DNA from: Podocnemis expansa
Lineage: Eukaryota > Chordata > Testudines > Podocnemididae
Direction of reading: 5' to 3'
Assembly (NCBI GenBank): GCA_007922195.1
Contig: ML682038.1
Coordinates: forward strand, 5,231,774 to 5,295,773
DNA: 64,000 nucleotides
Shown here: piece by piece, positions 22,708-34,381 of the stretch
How the letters are laid out: every line of letters starts with the position of its first letter
How positions within the stretch are numbered: the first letter of the stretch is position 1
Notes under the pieces: model-generated
Databases searched by the model: none
What the model was told of the DNA's origin: nothing
The model's input: only the letters and a program-made list of their open reading frames with translations
Translations under genes and position numbers: made by a program

Positions 22708-24925
22708 GCATGAAATTTAGCAGCTGCTGAGCCTGGAGGTGCTCCACTTAGCAGCTGCTACTGGCTTGAATTTCAGTCCTTTCCCTGATATTCTCCCTGT
22801 TCCTCAGCTTATCATGACAACACCAAAGGCTGCCTTCCTGGACTTTTTCCCTATTTTGAGACCTCACCACATGAGCTATCTCCCTTCCTGTGGCTATTCC
22901 ACTTTTCTTCTCTCCTGACTTCTGTCCTCAGAGAACAGGCAGACACTCTCAGCCTCCTCTCTCCTGAGACTCTCTCTAGACCTGAACTGCCTCATTCCTT
23001 CTGGGAAAACTTGATCGCTTTCCAGGTGAACCTGCTTAACACCCCTACAGCTGCAAGTAGGTGGGTTAATAGCACTGTCAATACCAGTATGATGGCTACA
23101 CCCCATCATACATATATTGTGAGCTAATATTCTGCCCTCATGTATATCCACAGAAACCATTTTCGAAAAAGCTGAAAGGGAAGAGAATTCCATAAACAAA
23201 AGACATTAAAACCAGTGGCTTGCAAGTCTATCTGACTGGGAAATTTCCCATCATGGCCCGTCATGATGTAGGTCTTACAGCGTCTGATATCTCACTTCTA
23301 TCTCCCCTTCCAACATCAGCCCAAGCAGGGAGTAGATACATTGTAGTGATGTAGTATTCCAATGTCTGTGTGCCCACTACTCCTCTGACCACTGGTACTT
23401 ATTCTTGATATCCTCTGCCCACAGAGGTTAAAAAGATAGTGGAGGCAAGAGGTTCCCTTTGTTTATGATGTCATCGATGACTGTTTCGCTTAAATTGGTA
23501 ACCATTGCACTAAGCAGAAAATGAAAGTACATGGAAATCTTACTTTGAGAAATACATAAACAAATCTAAAACAGATTGTAAAGGTTTGCAGTGTAGAAGA
23601 GATATCACAGATATACCCCAGAGTATAACTATAGTATATATCTAAGTGATAGAATATAAAAAGATAGTTTTTTTCATGAGGAACAAGTTCTTGGTAATAA
23701 CACAATTGTTCTAGATACATAGTGATGACATAAATCCTCCAATATAAACCATATCATCATGTGTCCTCTTCTGTTATATACATCTATACACACATATTCT
23801 GTAAGGATCTAGCATGTCAAATTCCTGACTCCAAACTAATAAAGTTTCTTTATCTGCATATTGTCTCTCAGTGCAGATAATTACTGGAAATGTAAATATC
23901 TGATAGTGTTTTGTAGCTACATCACTAATTTAACAGTTAGGAGTAATTCTTTAGGTATTTATGTGTTATTCCCAATAACAGCTATTAATAATCTGACTTA
24001 AAATACTTTACTTTTAATGTGGAACACATTATTTCAACTGAAACAATGTTACATTGACATTTAATAGAGGCTCATATTCCTTTAAGATATCTGACTATTT
24101 TTAGATAATTAACTAACTGTTCCTCACTTTTAATTTTGGGTGTTCTGTTTCTTAAATCAAGTGATCTTTGTTCTCAGTAGTGTGTGTGGATTTCTATGGA
24201 CTCTTGGTCTGTTGCTTTCAAAGGAACTAGATGAGTCATAGTGACTTTCAGGTTACTGATAATTTAAGATTAGCTTCACTAATACGTATTTCAGGCAAAA
24301 TATGTAAGTGTGTTTTAGAGCTCTCTCATCTGCGACACTTTCCCTTCCCACCAGAAATGAAGTAATACAGAATTATGGAAGAAATCTAGTTTAATCGGTT
24401 GGTCTTTACAAAAATGCACATTTCATTTTTCAGCAGAAAAATAGGTTATGTTATAGTGAACTGATAGCAAGTGAGTATGCTTAAGACTGAGTGTCACCTG
24501 CTTTCCATCTCAACCCTCTGTTTTCTCTGTGAACTTACTTTCAAGCTGAAATTTTCCATTCTCTATCACTACCCAAAGGTACAATTTTTTTCATAAAATT
24601 TGAGCATACCGATTCAACTGCCTTTGAGCTTGGAAAGCCCACAGTTAACAGTGGTTAAAACATGTTACAGCTAAATGTAACAGCTTGGAGTAATAGTGAA
24701 AGTTTGCTGACATCTATAGGCCACCTAAATACATAGCTAAGTTACCTTTATAGTTAACTGACTCATCTTCTGCATTGCATCTAAAGCTGTACTGCTGAAA
24801 AGAAAACGTTGAATACATAGGTTCTGAATAATGACCAAAATCTCACACTCTCTCTTACACTATGTATCACTTTACTCTGTAAATGGGTGTATTAATTTAA
24901 GCACAGTTTGAAAAAAATGGAGGTT
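22708..24925. other. Intergenic DNA
   Basis: C/T-rich at 22750-23050, then AT-rich. Frames of 76 and 101 codons show no domain. No repeats delimited. Confidence 0.5.
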
Positions 24926-24927
24926 AC

Positions 24928-25280
24928 TCACCGGTAATCAGAGACTCTTCACGATATGTTTCAGCATCATACACTTGTACACACATGTGCGTCATGCTCC
25001 TCAGATTGTAGGTTTGTAGTAAGTAGTGTCTGTTGATCCACATGTGTGCAGTTGCTCTCCTTGTGCTCCAAACAGAGAACATAAAGCATCATTAAAGTGA
25101 CTGACTTCTCTCCAGTTTCTTTTCTTATCATAAATCAGATCCAAAACAGAGGGGAAGGAAGATAGCTAGTGAAATACAGAGAGGGACTGTACTTTTTGAA
25201 GAACCTCAAGTTAAAGCTAAACAACATACATTTCTTCCCTGAGTGCTGGTCCCTATGTGGATTCCACATGTGGGTGATTG
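24928..25280 (-). repeat. DIRS 3' inverted terminal repeat region
   Basis: Contains GGTTACTCACCGGTAATCAG at the outer edge and GTGCTGGTCCCTATGTGGAT at 25244-25263, the inverse counterpart of the other end at about 33060-33079. Confidence 0.5.
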
Positions 25281-25619
25281 GTGAGCGGTATTCAAACAGG
25301 AGACAGATGTGAGGATGGAGCTGATATGGATGTGTAACAGTATTGATCCCACATCTATATCTGCACAAGAAGTCTGAGGTAGGCTTTGTAAGAGTGTGGG
25401 CAGAGCTTAAAAGGATATACAAATGTCCAGTACTGGGGCATCTCATACAGAAGTTGCTGAGATTGCTTGTGCTCACATACAGTGGACTCTCACCTGTCCA
25501 GGGGAGGAATATGCACTAACTCATAATGTCGAGTAATGCATCCAGAGATCCCCTCAGAGAGTCTCTTGGGCTAGACCAGTAAAGATAATCCTCGTGATTG
25601 CTCTGCTATAGTGGCAAAT

Positions 25620-26340
25620 AGTCTTGATGTCTTCCTAAAGAATTTTCTTCTTTGCAGATAGAAGGCCAAGGTCCAGCTGATGTTAAGAGGATGCAGCCTC
25701 TTTTCTTCATTGGAAACATGAGGTTTTTCAGAAGAATACCAGTAAGCAAATAGACTATGTCTTGTGCCTTTCTGTAATTACCTTGGGGATGAATTCTGAG
25801 TGCAGACAAAGGCAGACTTTGTCTCTATGGAATGTTTTGAACTGCAGGTCAGCCATGAGCGCACCCACTTGATTGATGTGATAGCAAGTAAGAAAGCAAT
25901 TTTCAGAGAAAGGTGTGACATGAAACATGCTGCCATTGGTTCAAAGGATGGCCTGGTAAGAGGTAAGCTAAGTGGTCCCTTTATAGTGTGTGTTTCATCA
26001 TCAGTGGGAAGGTTCTAAAGAGTGTTTTACAGGAAGTGAATTATGGTAGTGTGAGTAAAGTTAAGCGCGGCCTTGCACTGGAAGATGGAAGACCAGGTGG
26101 ATCATTAATGAGCTAATGGAAAGTCAACCTTTTGAGGGATAGGAATAGTAAAGAAATGCTTCCATTGAGATAGGTAGTATTTTCTGGTGAAGATATCTGA
26201 GTTATAATACAAGATAGCACTTCAGACAGCTTCTGAAAATGATGTTCTAGGCCTGATGTCCATCCAAATAACAGGACATGTGACAAAGATGAAATAGGTT
26301 GGGGTATCTGAACCTGTCCTCCTTCTAAGTTAGCAGATCC
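25620..26340 (-). pseudogene. DIRS tyrosine recombinase remnant
   Basis: Minus-strand reading shows, in several frames, pieces with the pattern of DIRS recombinases. TRKYYLSQWKHFF (about 26150-26195) corresponds to the N-terminal core-binding segment. A block centred on 25670-25710 reads ISWTLAFYLQRRKFF, at the place of the conserved LDVRRAL motif. A stretch with KAQDIV precedes it. Frameshifts and stops separate them. The catalytic R-H-R-Y set cannot be reconstructed from what remains. Confidence 0.65.
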
Positions 26341-26394
26341 AAAAAGTGTCAAGTTATCTGGACCTAGCATATGAGGCCACAGAACTAAAATCAG

Positions 26395-26650
26395 GGCAAT
26401 AGGGAGAGGAGGCAGTGAGGTCCACGGGTGATGGGGGGAGGGCAAAAATGCCAGGGAGGCAGCAGGGTCCTAGGGGGATGGGTGGGGATCACAGAAAGGT
26501 GGATGGGGCCAGGGAGTGGGGTGGGGTGGGGTGGGGGAGTCCAGGGAGGCAATGGGACCCAGGGAAAATGGGGGGTGGTTGAGGAGCTCAAAGAGGTACC
26601 CAGGTGCCATTTTCCCTATGGCCAGCCCTGCCAGGCTGAAAGATGATAGA
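26395..26650 (+). repeat. G-rich segment inside DIRS remnant
   Basis: Strongly G-rich on plus, with a GGGGT repeat (about 26518-26537) and GGGAGGCA units. Its composition is unlike the surrounding DIRS sequence. Possibly a small insertion, but no terminal repeats or duplication were seen. Confidence 0.45.
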
Positions 26651-26859
26651 AGGAAAGGCATACCTAGATGGTGTGCCCAGGATAACAGAACAGCATTGTT
26701 CCTGGAGTCACAGCCTAATGCTGTTCTGGGCAGTAGAGATTGAATTTCTTGTTTGTTTGGTAAGCAAGCAAGTCCCAACATAGTTTTCCCCACTAGGTAA
26801 TGAATTTGGTCACAACAGAATTGTTAATTTCCTACCTTTGGTCTGTGGAGGAGTGCCTG

Positions 26860-27290
26860 CTGATATTATCATCAGAGCTTTCTGCATACTTGGTAGTTAT
26901 GTTGCCGAGAATGTGATGGGGTTCTGGATGCCCCAGTTCCACAAATTCACTGCCTCTACACAGAGAAAAAGATCATGCTCCAGCCCGTTTGTTTATAGAA
27001 AAGATGGTCCTCACGTTGTCCAACATTATCTGGATCTGACCAAACCATATAAGGGGGAGGAAAACATTGCAGGGTAGAAGAACTGCCATCATCTCTAATA
27101 GACTGATATGACTTCCAGTTTCCCATGGGACCTAGTGAAGACTCCCCACCATGTGAGGGATGCATCCATGATTATGGTTACATCGGGTATGGTGGAAGAA
27201 AGGGGACTTCTGCTTGTACCTGGACCATATGAGGGAGAGGTTCTGACCATTTGTGGTAGTGTTTCCAAGGAATTCATGTTGTCCTTGTTT
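26860..27290 (-). pseudogene. DIRS RNase H remnant
   Basis: A minus frame at 27095-27277 carries VTIIMDASLTWWGVF, matching the DIRS/Gypsy RNase H opening (T-x-x-x-DAS-x-x-GWG). Further along, near 26890-26970, EAVNLWNWGIQNPI is followed after a stop by LPSMQ, resembling the usual LPG-x-x-N at the end of the domain. Stops and a frameshift lie between. Part of the element 24928-33092. Confidence 0.7.
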
Positions 27291-27639
27291 AAGAAGTAAA
27301 CAGACCAAAGTCAGACTTTGCAAATCATGTTACAAATGTACATATAACTAGATGACACAGTAGGGAAATAGACCCTGATTGTGCTACAAGGTCTGAGGGT
27401 AACAATTTATCTGGCTGTTCATAGTCTGAAATTCATCTATAAGGACTCACTTTTTCTGAGCAGAAGTCTAGGGTTGTCCTAGATAAGCTGTAGTCCTTGT
27501 GGGAATCAAAGTGAACTTGTTTTTGTTTACACAGACCCAACCCCTCCAATGATGTCAGAATGTGGTGTAAGAGTAGGGTTACCAGCTGGACCTCCTGGTT
27601 GATTTATTCATTAGGAGCCAGTTGTCCAGATACTTGAAG

Positions 27640-27959
27640 ATGGTGTAGCTGTTGTTTAGCTATACTATCCAGAAGACTTTTGTGGAGATCTTGAGTGTGG
27701 CTACCAGCCCAGATGAAAGAATTCTGAAGTGGTAGGGCTCTTGTCATACCACGAATTGGAGGAATTTTTTGTGGGAATGATTAATATCTACACAGAAGTA
27801 ATCATCTTTCATGTCAAGAGCCACAAACCATGAATTATCCTTTAAGGAAGTAATTATTTGTTCCAGTGTTACCATTCAAAAATTAATTTGCAATTAAAGA
27901 CATTAAGTTGGCTTAGATCACAAATTAGTCTCCATCCTCTGTTTTTCTTGGAAGCCATG
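27640..27959 (-). pseudogene. DIRS reverse transcriptase remnant
   Basis: Minus-strand reading starts with PKKNRGWRLICDLSQLN (about 27905-27957), an RT motif 1-2 region. It continues to WFVALDMKDDYF near 27800-27835, the first catalytic Asp block, and HKKFLQFVV. The YxDD block is not preserved in a readable frame. The solo LTR at 27960 sits at the N-terminal edge of this domain. Confidence 0.75.
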
Positions 27960-28749
27960 TGTAATAACCCTTGGGGAGGAAGGGGTTAACACTCTGGTCA
28001 GTGAGTCCCAGGACAGCCAATAGGAACGAAGCACAGCTTTTTGAATGGTAACAGCAGCCTGGCCTGGGCCTGTTTGGATGTAGCAGAGCTCCTGGAAGGA
28101 TCAGGAGGAGGCCAGAGGGGCCTGAGGAAGAATCCAGCAACATCCTTACCAAAGATAAGTTAAATTTGTTACTGACCAGGCGTGGGTAGAACAGGGAATG
28201 TTTACTTAGACACGGTCAGGGTGTTTTCTTTGTTTTTGGCTTGTTTTTTGGATTTCTCTGTGCTAAGCACATGTAACCCAACCCCCATCCCACTACCCTG
28301 TAACTACCTAAGTTAATTCCCAGAGAAGCAACTCTCTGTGTTTATTATCTGTTCTTTTTGATTAAAGAGTTTACCTTTTAAGCAAGTTCTGGTTCTGTGT
28401 CCTGAAAGGCAAGAGGTTTGTGTGCCCATGCCTTAGACTGCACAGGCAGCTACTAGAGGGAAACCTGTTCCAGTTCCAGCTCATATTGCAGCTGGAGTTC
28501 AGTCACTTTCCTGAAGGAGGAATAAAGAGGATTGCAAGTACCTCACAGGGAGGAATTCCCAAGTGCGCCTTCCTGGGTCACAAGAGGTTTTTTTGCATTT
28601 GGGTGGTGGCAGCGATACCACTCCAAGGCCAGGAATTGGAGGCCTTGGAGACTTTTAAGAGCAGGCTTTAAGGCCAGTGGCTTTTCTGGCCTGTTGCGGG
28701 CCCCCACCTTCTGCACTCAGAGTGCCAGAGTGGGGAAAAAGCCTTGACA
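27960..28749 (+). mobile_element. Solo LTR with exact 5-bp duplication
   Basis: Begins TGTAATAACCCTTGGGG and ends GGGGAAAAAGCCTTGACA, the TG...CA ends of an LTR. The 5-bp duplication CCATG is exact (27955-27959 and 28750-28754). At 790 bp it carries AATAAA at 28521 and no internal coding sequence, so the proviral body was lost by recombination between LTRs. A 5-bp duplication fits Gypsy-type or class III endogenous elements; I cannot decide between them. Younger than the DIRS copy it sits in. Confidence 0.85.
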
Positions 28750-28754
28750 CCATG

Positions 28755-29186
28755 AATTATGGGGCTTAGGACCACTTCCCTTGATGTTGAGGTGGCATTA
28801 CTCTTACTTACTTATGACCTCCACTGGAGGGAAGACTTCACCACCTGATGAAGAATTTTCTTGCGAGACTGATACTTGAGAAGGAACCGGGATGGGGCTT
28901 TTTCTTGGGGAGCTGAGAAACTCAATTGTGTAATCAGAATAGATAATTTCTAGTACCCACTTGTCTGTTATGGCCCACCTCTGTGTGAGAAATGGGTAAG
29001 GCACCCACCAAATGCTTGGAGGGCAACACAGCACAGTATCAGTACTGGTGTTTGGTCCTCAAGCATCCCATCAAAAGAAAACCTTTGATGGCAGGTGGGG
29101 CTGGGCAGTGGCCATAGATCAAGTAGCATACCTTGGTCTTCACTCACTTAGTGTCCTTGTCAGTTGAGAAGTTTTGTGGTGATATG
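28755..29186 (-). mobile_element. DIRS remnant between insertions
   Basis: Lies between the solo LTR and the hAT element and continues the DIRS body upstream of the RT. A 76-codon minus frame (28804-29034) has no clear motif. Confidence 0.5.
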
Positions 29187-29194
29187 TCCTAGAT

Positions 29195-29377
29195 CAGTGG
29201 TTCTCAACCTTTCCCAAGTCACGATTCAGTTGGGGGCATATCGGGAGTCTACAGGGCACACCAGCCCACCCCTCCCCACCCAGGCCAAGTCCAGCAATCT
29301 CCTCAGCTCCCCACAACACACTTAGCACTGGGTGACGACATAGTGATTTGTCCTGACATAGTAGTTGAGAACCACTG
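29195..29377. mobile_element. Small hAT element
   Basis: Perfect 14-bp inverted ends CAGTGGTTCTCAAC. The 8-bp duplications TCCTAGAT (29187-29194) and TCCTTGAT (29378-29385) agree in 7 of 8 bases. 183 bp, non-autonomous, inserted in the DIRS remnant. Confidence 0.9.
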
Positions 29378-29585
29378 TCCTTGATCGCCGGGTAGCCGGC
29401 TGTGCTACTAGGTGTGAGAGGTGGATTTTTCCACCCCTCTTTGTGTTTTCTTTTGCTGTGGCCAAACTTCAGCTTGTCTTATGGAATGTGGCCTGTTAGG
29501 CCTCTACAATTAGATGGTGTTATCTCTTGACAGCCGGGAGTAATGGCCTTCAAGAAGAGTTATTGTCAGTATCCAAGCTGAGTGG
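29378..29585 (-). mobile_element. DIRS remnant between insertions
   Basis: Short stretch between the hAT and the LTR-like insert. No readable domain; assigned to the DIRS body by position only. Confidence 0.4.
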
Positions 29586-29933
29586 GACCAGACCTAAAGA
29601 AAGTGATAAAATAAACTATACATTACAGCCGCAAAACTTGAGTTACAGCTGCAAAACTTATGAGTTATAGCTGAAAGACTTATGAGTTCCTCTGCTGACC
29701 AGACCAGTGTCAGTAAGTTTCTATGACAACAAGCGATATGCTAATTTTCGGGGGTCCAAGGCATAAAGCCGGGGTTCTGGCTTAGGCACGTTGGAGAAGC
29801 GATGGGTCAACAGCCTGTCGTGTTGCCAGGGGATCTGGCCACCCCCTAGGCATCTCCCCACTCTTCACAAGGAAGAGTGTTAAACCCCTTGACTGATCAC
29901 CAAGGGAGTCTGCAGTTTTTTTCTTTGGCAGAT

Positions 29934-29963
29934 CTTTTTCTTTTTCTTTTTCTTTTTCTTTTT
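29934..29963 (+). repeat. (CTTTTT)n microsatellite
   Basis: Five tandem CTTTTT units within the LTR-like insert. Confidence 0.85.
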
Positions 29964-30095
29964 GAATTCTTTTACTCAGTTTTCAATTTTCACCTGTTCA
30001 CCCTGGAGTGGAGGGCCAGAGCCCACATCCGAAGGGGGTGGCAGGGGGTGTTCAACCACTGCAGCTGGTCGCGGTGGGCTCTGATGTCTAAGGCC

Positions 30096-30290
30096 ACAGA
30101 TAGGAGCCTGGAGGCTGTCCTGTGAAGCGCTTGGTCGAGCCACTTTAACACCGGTCCAGCCAAGTGCATGGAGCTTGCAGTTGGTAGATGCCAGACCAGT
30201 GGGCTACTGGGTTGACGGCAACAGATAGGAGCTCGAAGGCTGTCCTGTTGGTCCGCAGCCAGAGCCGTCTTAACACCGGGCTGTTCTATC
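30096..30290 (+). repeat. Imperfect tandem duplication
   Basis: ACAGATAGGAGC starts at 30096 and again at 30221. Each is followed by GGCTGTCCTGT and, later, TTAACACCGG. The offset is about 125 bp. Such doublings are common in LTR regulatory regions. Confidence 0.7.
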
Positions 30291-31320
30291 ACATTTTGCT
30301 ATCTTTCTCTTAAAGAAACAGGTCTGCTGTCTGTCACTCCGGAGATAATATCCAGATGTGGTAAATATACTCTGGTCAAATTTGGAATTTAAATTGGGAA
30401 ATGCTTTTTGGGGATGTGTATGTGTATCATTACTGCTCTGAACCTATTAACCTCACAGATCAGAATCAAGCTAGTGTTCCACAATCAAATTGGGAAATAG
30501 CAGTGTAAAAGAGTGCGATGAAAGAATAAATCCACTTGTGTTCCCCGCCAGGTACCCCAGCTGACCCTTGTAACTCCTAGCCGCAAACAGCCCATGGCTA
30601 GCCTCACTGGGCAGTGATCCATGGTGTCTGGAGAGCCAGGGGGAGAAGCAAGGTGTTCATGCTGTCCTGGGCTGTGTCTGATGTTTTAGTGTGATGTTTC
30701 AGTGTGTGTATGTGGTAAATAGCAAAGCTGTTTTTGCCTACAGATTGTGTGTTCTATCTCTGTCTCTTATAAACCCCACTCTGTTAAATTATATCAATCA
30801 GGATTGGAACTGGGGGGTTTAATTCAGTGTTAGGCACAAAAATGGGGATAAATGTTATAGGGGGATAAATATTTGTGTTCTATTTTCTGTTTATTGGGCA
30901 ATTAATTTGTACTTAGAAGATCTTTAAATGCCTTTAAAAATAGAGTTTTAAAATCGCAGTTTGTATGAAATTTGTTAAGTGTAATTTAATAGGAATTGCA
31001 AGTTTTAATTTTTGTAACAGGAATATTAGTAATTGAATAATATTAAGCTCTTATTTAACCTTTTTTTTCTCTTCTTTCTTTTCTGTAATTTTATTTATCT
31101 CAATAAAAGTCACATAGAAAGTAGTTAACCCAAAAAATTGTGGTTTGGTCTCTTGCCTCTTGATTGGGACTTCTTCTTGCAGTGTGGTGATTGTGCCCCC
31201 TGCACCCACTCCCCCACAACACTAGGGAGTTATGTGTTGGGGTGGGAAGGTAATTAAAATCTCTGACCCTTTAATTGGCACAAACAAGATTTTTCAGCCC
31301 TTCACAGGTAGGGTCACAGG

Positions 31321-32760
31321 AAACAGAGGTATGTCATACAGACCTGGTGGGTTCCAAAATGACTGGAAGGGTCATCCCACTGAGTCCATAGGATTTCAGA
31401 ACATCCAATAGACCATGCTGGATAACATGTACCTCTTGACAGGGTATATATAGCTCAGTTGGCATACACTGTAACAATGTCCTTTTCTTCCAGTGGTCAC
31501 CACAGAGAAAAGAGATAACAGAGAGGATGATTCTTGAGTGAAGAGGATGACACTCCTCAGAACTGGTGGATCCAATCTGACTTCTTCCTTGAACTCCTGC
31601 AATGCCAGTAGGTGTCAGTTAAGGAGGAGGGACAGTGAGATTCTTGCATAGATCCAGATTCTCTGTAATACAGATCCCACAGGAGTCAGTAAGGTCAGTA
31701 AGAAAGATCACCTCAACGAGGACAACCGCCAACATAACATGGTACCAATTGTCTCATAGGCAGTCATAACCAGGAAAAGGAGGATGACTCCAAGACCTCC
31801 TACAGATTTTTTCTGGGTTTGTTCCCCTCACAGGGAAGGCTAATGTGGGACACCAAGTTCATCTGATAAAAAAGTAAACTCTTGTTCCTCCATCTGTACC
31901 AGAGGAAGAATGCTTTGCGTTGTGGATGCAATAGGGGAGAATCCTCTTTACCTCAAAGGGATTTCTGTTGATGAAATATCACTAAAGAGGATCAGGCCCA
32001 ACAGATGAGGGGATTATGGATAGGGCAGAAAAAATATCCTTCAGTGAGATAAAAGGTTCAGTTTATCTGGACTTAAAAAAGGTCCCTGAGGTTGGAACAG
32101 AAGGCTCAAAGGTACATCCAGTGTTCTGGTACTTGGAGGATCCCAATCAGAGTGTGTTGGAACCAGTGAATGGGAACTCCCAGACAGGACTGGCAGGTGC
32201 CAGTCTCTTCACCTGTGAGATGGAGTAATCAGATCCTTTTTTCTACCTTTCCCTTTTGAGTTCTATGCTGAACTAATTCTTTAGGGCCTGCACTTGATGA
32301 TTTACCTCTCTTGGACCAAGACGGGAAGAGATCCCTTTTTCTTAGAGGCAGATCTCGACTGGGATCTGTACCTATGCCTATGATGATATCCCCAATCTCA
32401 TGAAAGGGTTTCTTAGGCTTCATTGCTTGGATCTCTACTCTACGCTGATGTTCAGAGGAGTAGTGCCTGCAATCTGATGCCACTGTCCAGGGGATCTCCC
32501 CAGCATGGATCATATTGAAGTCTCATGGCCTTCTGCATAAAGAGCTTTTGCAGATGGAATTCACTTCTCTTGGGGGTTCAAGGAAAGATGGAGCACCATA
32601 TGCTGTACCTGACAACTGTAGGATTCTCTCCAAAGTGGTAAAAGCAGCACTGGGGTTCATTAACGATTGAAGAGGAATGGGGGCAGGCTGTTTAGTAGTG
32701 CTTAAACTCAGGACTCTTGGCATAGACCTTCTCCACATGGAGAAGCTCCCCAAGGTGGGA
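31321..32760 (-). pseudogene. DIRS gag-like region
   Basis: Assigned by position upstream of the RT in the minus-strand DIRS element. Two minus frames, 32229-32513 (94 codons) and 32523-32753 (76 codons), are basic and polar, as DIRS gag products are. No defining motif survives and stops interrupt the rest. Confidence 0.45.
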
Positions 32761-33044
32761 AGAACTAACTATACCAGTATATCACTAACTATAAAAAAAA
32801 AAACTAAAGCACAAAATCTAAATTTACTGCAATATATTTACATTATTTATTTATAGGTACTGAAAGTAGAGAAAGATTATAAGGGACTCAGAGAATTCCA
32901 GCTCAGGTCAGGCAGGGGTCAGAGGAAAGTGAAGAGATGCCAGTCTGCATTTCCCTTTGTGCAAAAACTGCAATTGCATATGCGTTGGCTGGCTGACATC
33001 ACTTGCTACAAATCTCCAGTCCCAGCCACAAGCAGTGCATATGC

Positions 33045-33092
33045 ACTTGTACTTGGAATACACATAGGGACCAGCACTCACAAGAAGAACCA
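33045..33092 (-). repeat. DIRS 5' inverted terminal repeat region
   Basis: Minus-strand text GTGCTGGTCCCTATGTGTAT followed by TCCAAGTACAAGTGCAT, inverse to 25244-25280. Confidence 0.5.
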
Positions 33093-34224
33093 TTTATTAA
33101 TTGAAGCAGTAATTCATAGCACAATTAATCCCACTGGTACTAATGGGACTAATCTGTAAAATAAATTACTACTCACTTTGATTATGAGTATCAGTGTGGC
33201 CCAGAAAAAGGAAAAATACAGCACAAACAAAATTTAGCCCTAAATTAGAGAAAGAAACCTTATCAAATATAAAAAATCTCTCAGTACAAATATTCTGGAC
33301 CATGACTGTGAGAATGCAAGCATACAAGCATTGAAAAATAAACAAAAATTCAACATGAATTTCTAACATTCATCTGCAGGAAAAAAGTGTGATATTTATT
33401 AGTTGAAAAACAGTGTGAAATCATGAAATTGGGCTCTAGTTGAAAATTTCAAAGCAATCTAGTGGAGTTAGAGATAGCTCTTCCACTAACTTAAATTCAC
33501 TGGACTGCTTTGAAAATCTCATCCTATGTAGTTTTCCTTATATAAAATCTCAAGAGAACTTAGTGTTAGTGAAAGAATTAAAACCGGTAGCCTTAAATCC
33601 AGAATACAGCATAGGTTAGCAGCACTGAAAAAGGCCACGCAATACATTAGTATCATGCCTCAAACCCAGTTTGAAGAGATTAACTCTAGAGCTAAAGGTT
33701 AAATCAATCTTCCATCCAGACCATTCAGTTGTTGGCTTCTTTGCTTTAAGCCTAATAAGAAAAGTATCAATTATTTTAAACTTTGAAAGTAGGGTCTGAA
33801 TGAATTCTCCCCTCCTGTCTATTGAGAAAGTGGGGAAAAGACTACAGGAGACCATATTTGCATTTTACACCAATTTTGCCTGTGTGATCAAATAGACAGA
33901 CATGTCTTGCCAAAGTAATCAGTTGTGGCTGTTTTGGGCTAAAATTTACTTTGGGTTTGGATGCAGGGGTAAGTAAATGTTATTGTCTTTATTGTATAAC
34001 TAAAGGACAGCAGAACTATATTTAACATGTCCCAATTCTACCTTAAATTTAATACCATGCACTAAGCAAGGGGTAATGATGCCAATCCAAGTGAAAGTCA
34101 GGGGAGGTAAGAACCGATGTTCCTACCTGGTTGTGTAGACTCTTTAAACAGAGTCCTAAATACCATTTTACTCTCTTTACAGCTGATCAGAGTCAATTCA
34201 GAGTCCTTAATTCTGCTCAGTGAC
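33093..34224. other. AT-rich intergenic DNA
   Basis: Nothing recognised; only short frames. Confidence 0.5.
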
Positions 34225-34237
34225 CACTAAAGCTAAA

Positions 34238-34368
34238 TTCCAAAAGGGATAGCCGTGTTAGTCTAGTCCAGTAAAAAAAACAACAAGGAGTTGTGTGGCA
34301 CTTTAAGACTAACAGATTTATTTATTTATTTATTGTAAAGTGCCACACAACTCCTTGTTGTTTTTTTT
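34238..34368 (-). mobile_element. Foldback PLE insert with 13-bp duplication
   Basis: The exact duplication CACTAAAGCTAAA (34225-34237 and 34369-34381) brackets a 131-bp unit. Its left part is the PLE 3' terminus in minus orientation (AAAGGGATAGCCGTGTTAG, then AACAAGGAGTTGTGTGGCAC). The right part is the inverse of the same sequence, joined through a (TTTA)n linker. The duplication shows the inverted pair was inserted as one unit. Confidence 0.9.
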
Positions 34369-34381
34369 CACTAAAGCTAAA

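Larger units (their letters stand above)
29586..31320 (+). mobile_element. LTR-like insert, limits open
   Basis: Separates two parts of the DIRS remnant. It has features of a long LTR: a (CTTTTT)n tract, an internal tandem duplication (30096-30290) and AATAAAAG at about 31102 followed by a GT-rich stretch. I tested several TG...CA pairs and found no convincing target duplication. It could be a solo LTR, an LTR plus leader, or two insertions. No coding remains. Confidence 0.4.
24928..33092 (-). mobile_element. Decayed DIRS-type retrotransposon, interrupted
   Basis: Minus strand. The order of remains from 33.1 kb down is gag-like part, RT, RNase H, tyrosine recombinase. That and the inverted end repeats define DIRS elements, which integrate with a tyrosine recombinase rather than a DDE integrase. 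The right end (inverse of 33045-33092) contains GTGCTGGTCCCTATGTGTAT. The same text in the opposite orientation lies at 25244-25263 as GTGCTGGTCCCTATGTGGAT. Many stops and frameshifts show it is dead. Three later insertions split it (27960-28749, 29195-29377 and about 29586-31320). Outer limits are by eye. Confidence 0.75.

Noticed and set aside
29560..31330. Solo LTR with definable TG...CA limits
   Set aside because: Several start/end pairs were tried by eye; none gave a matching 4-6-bp duplication, so limits were left open.
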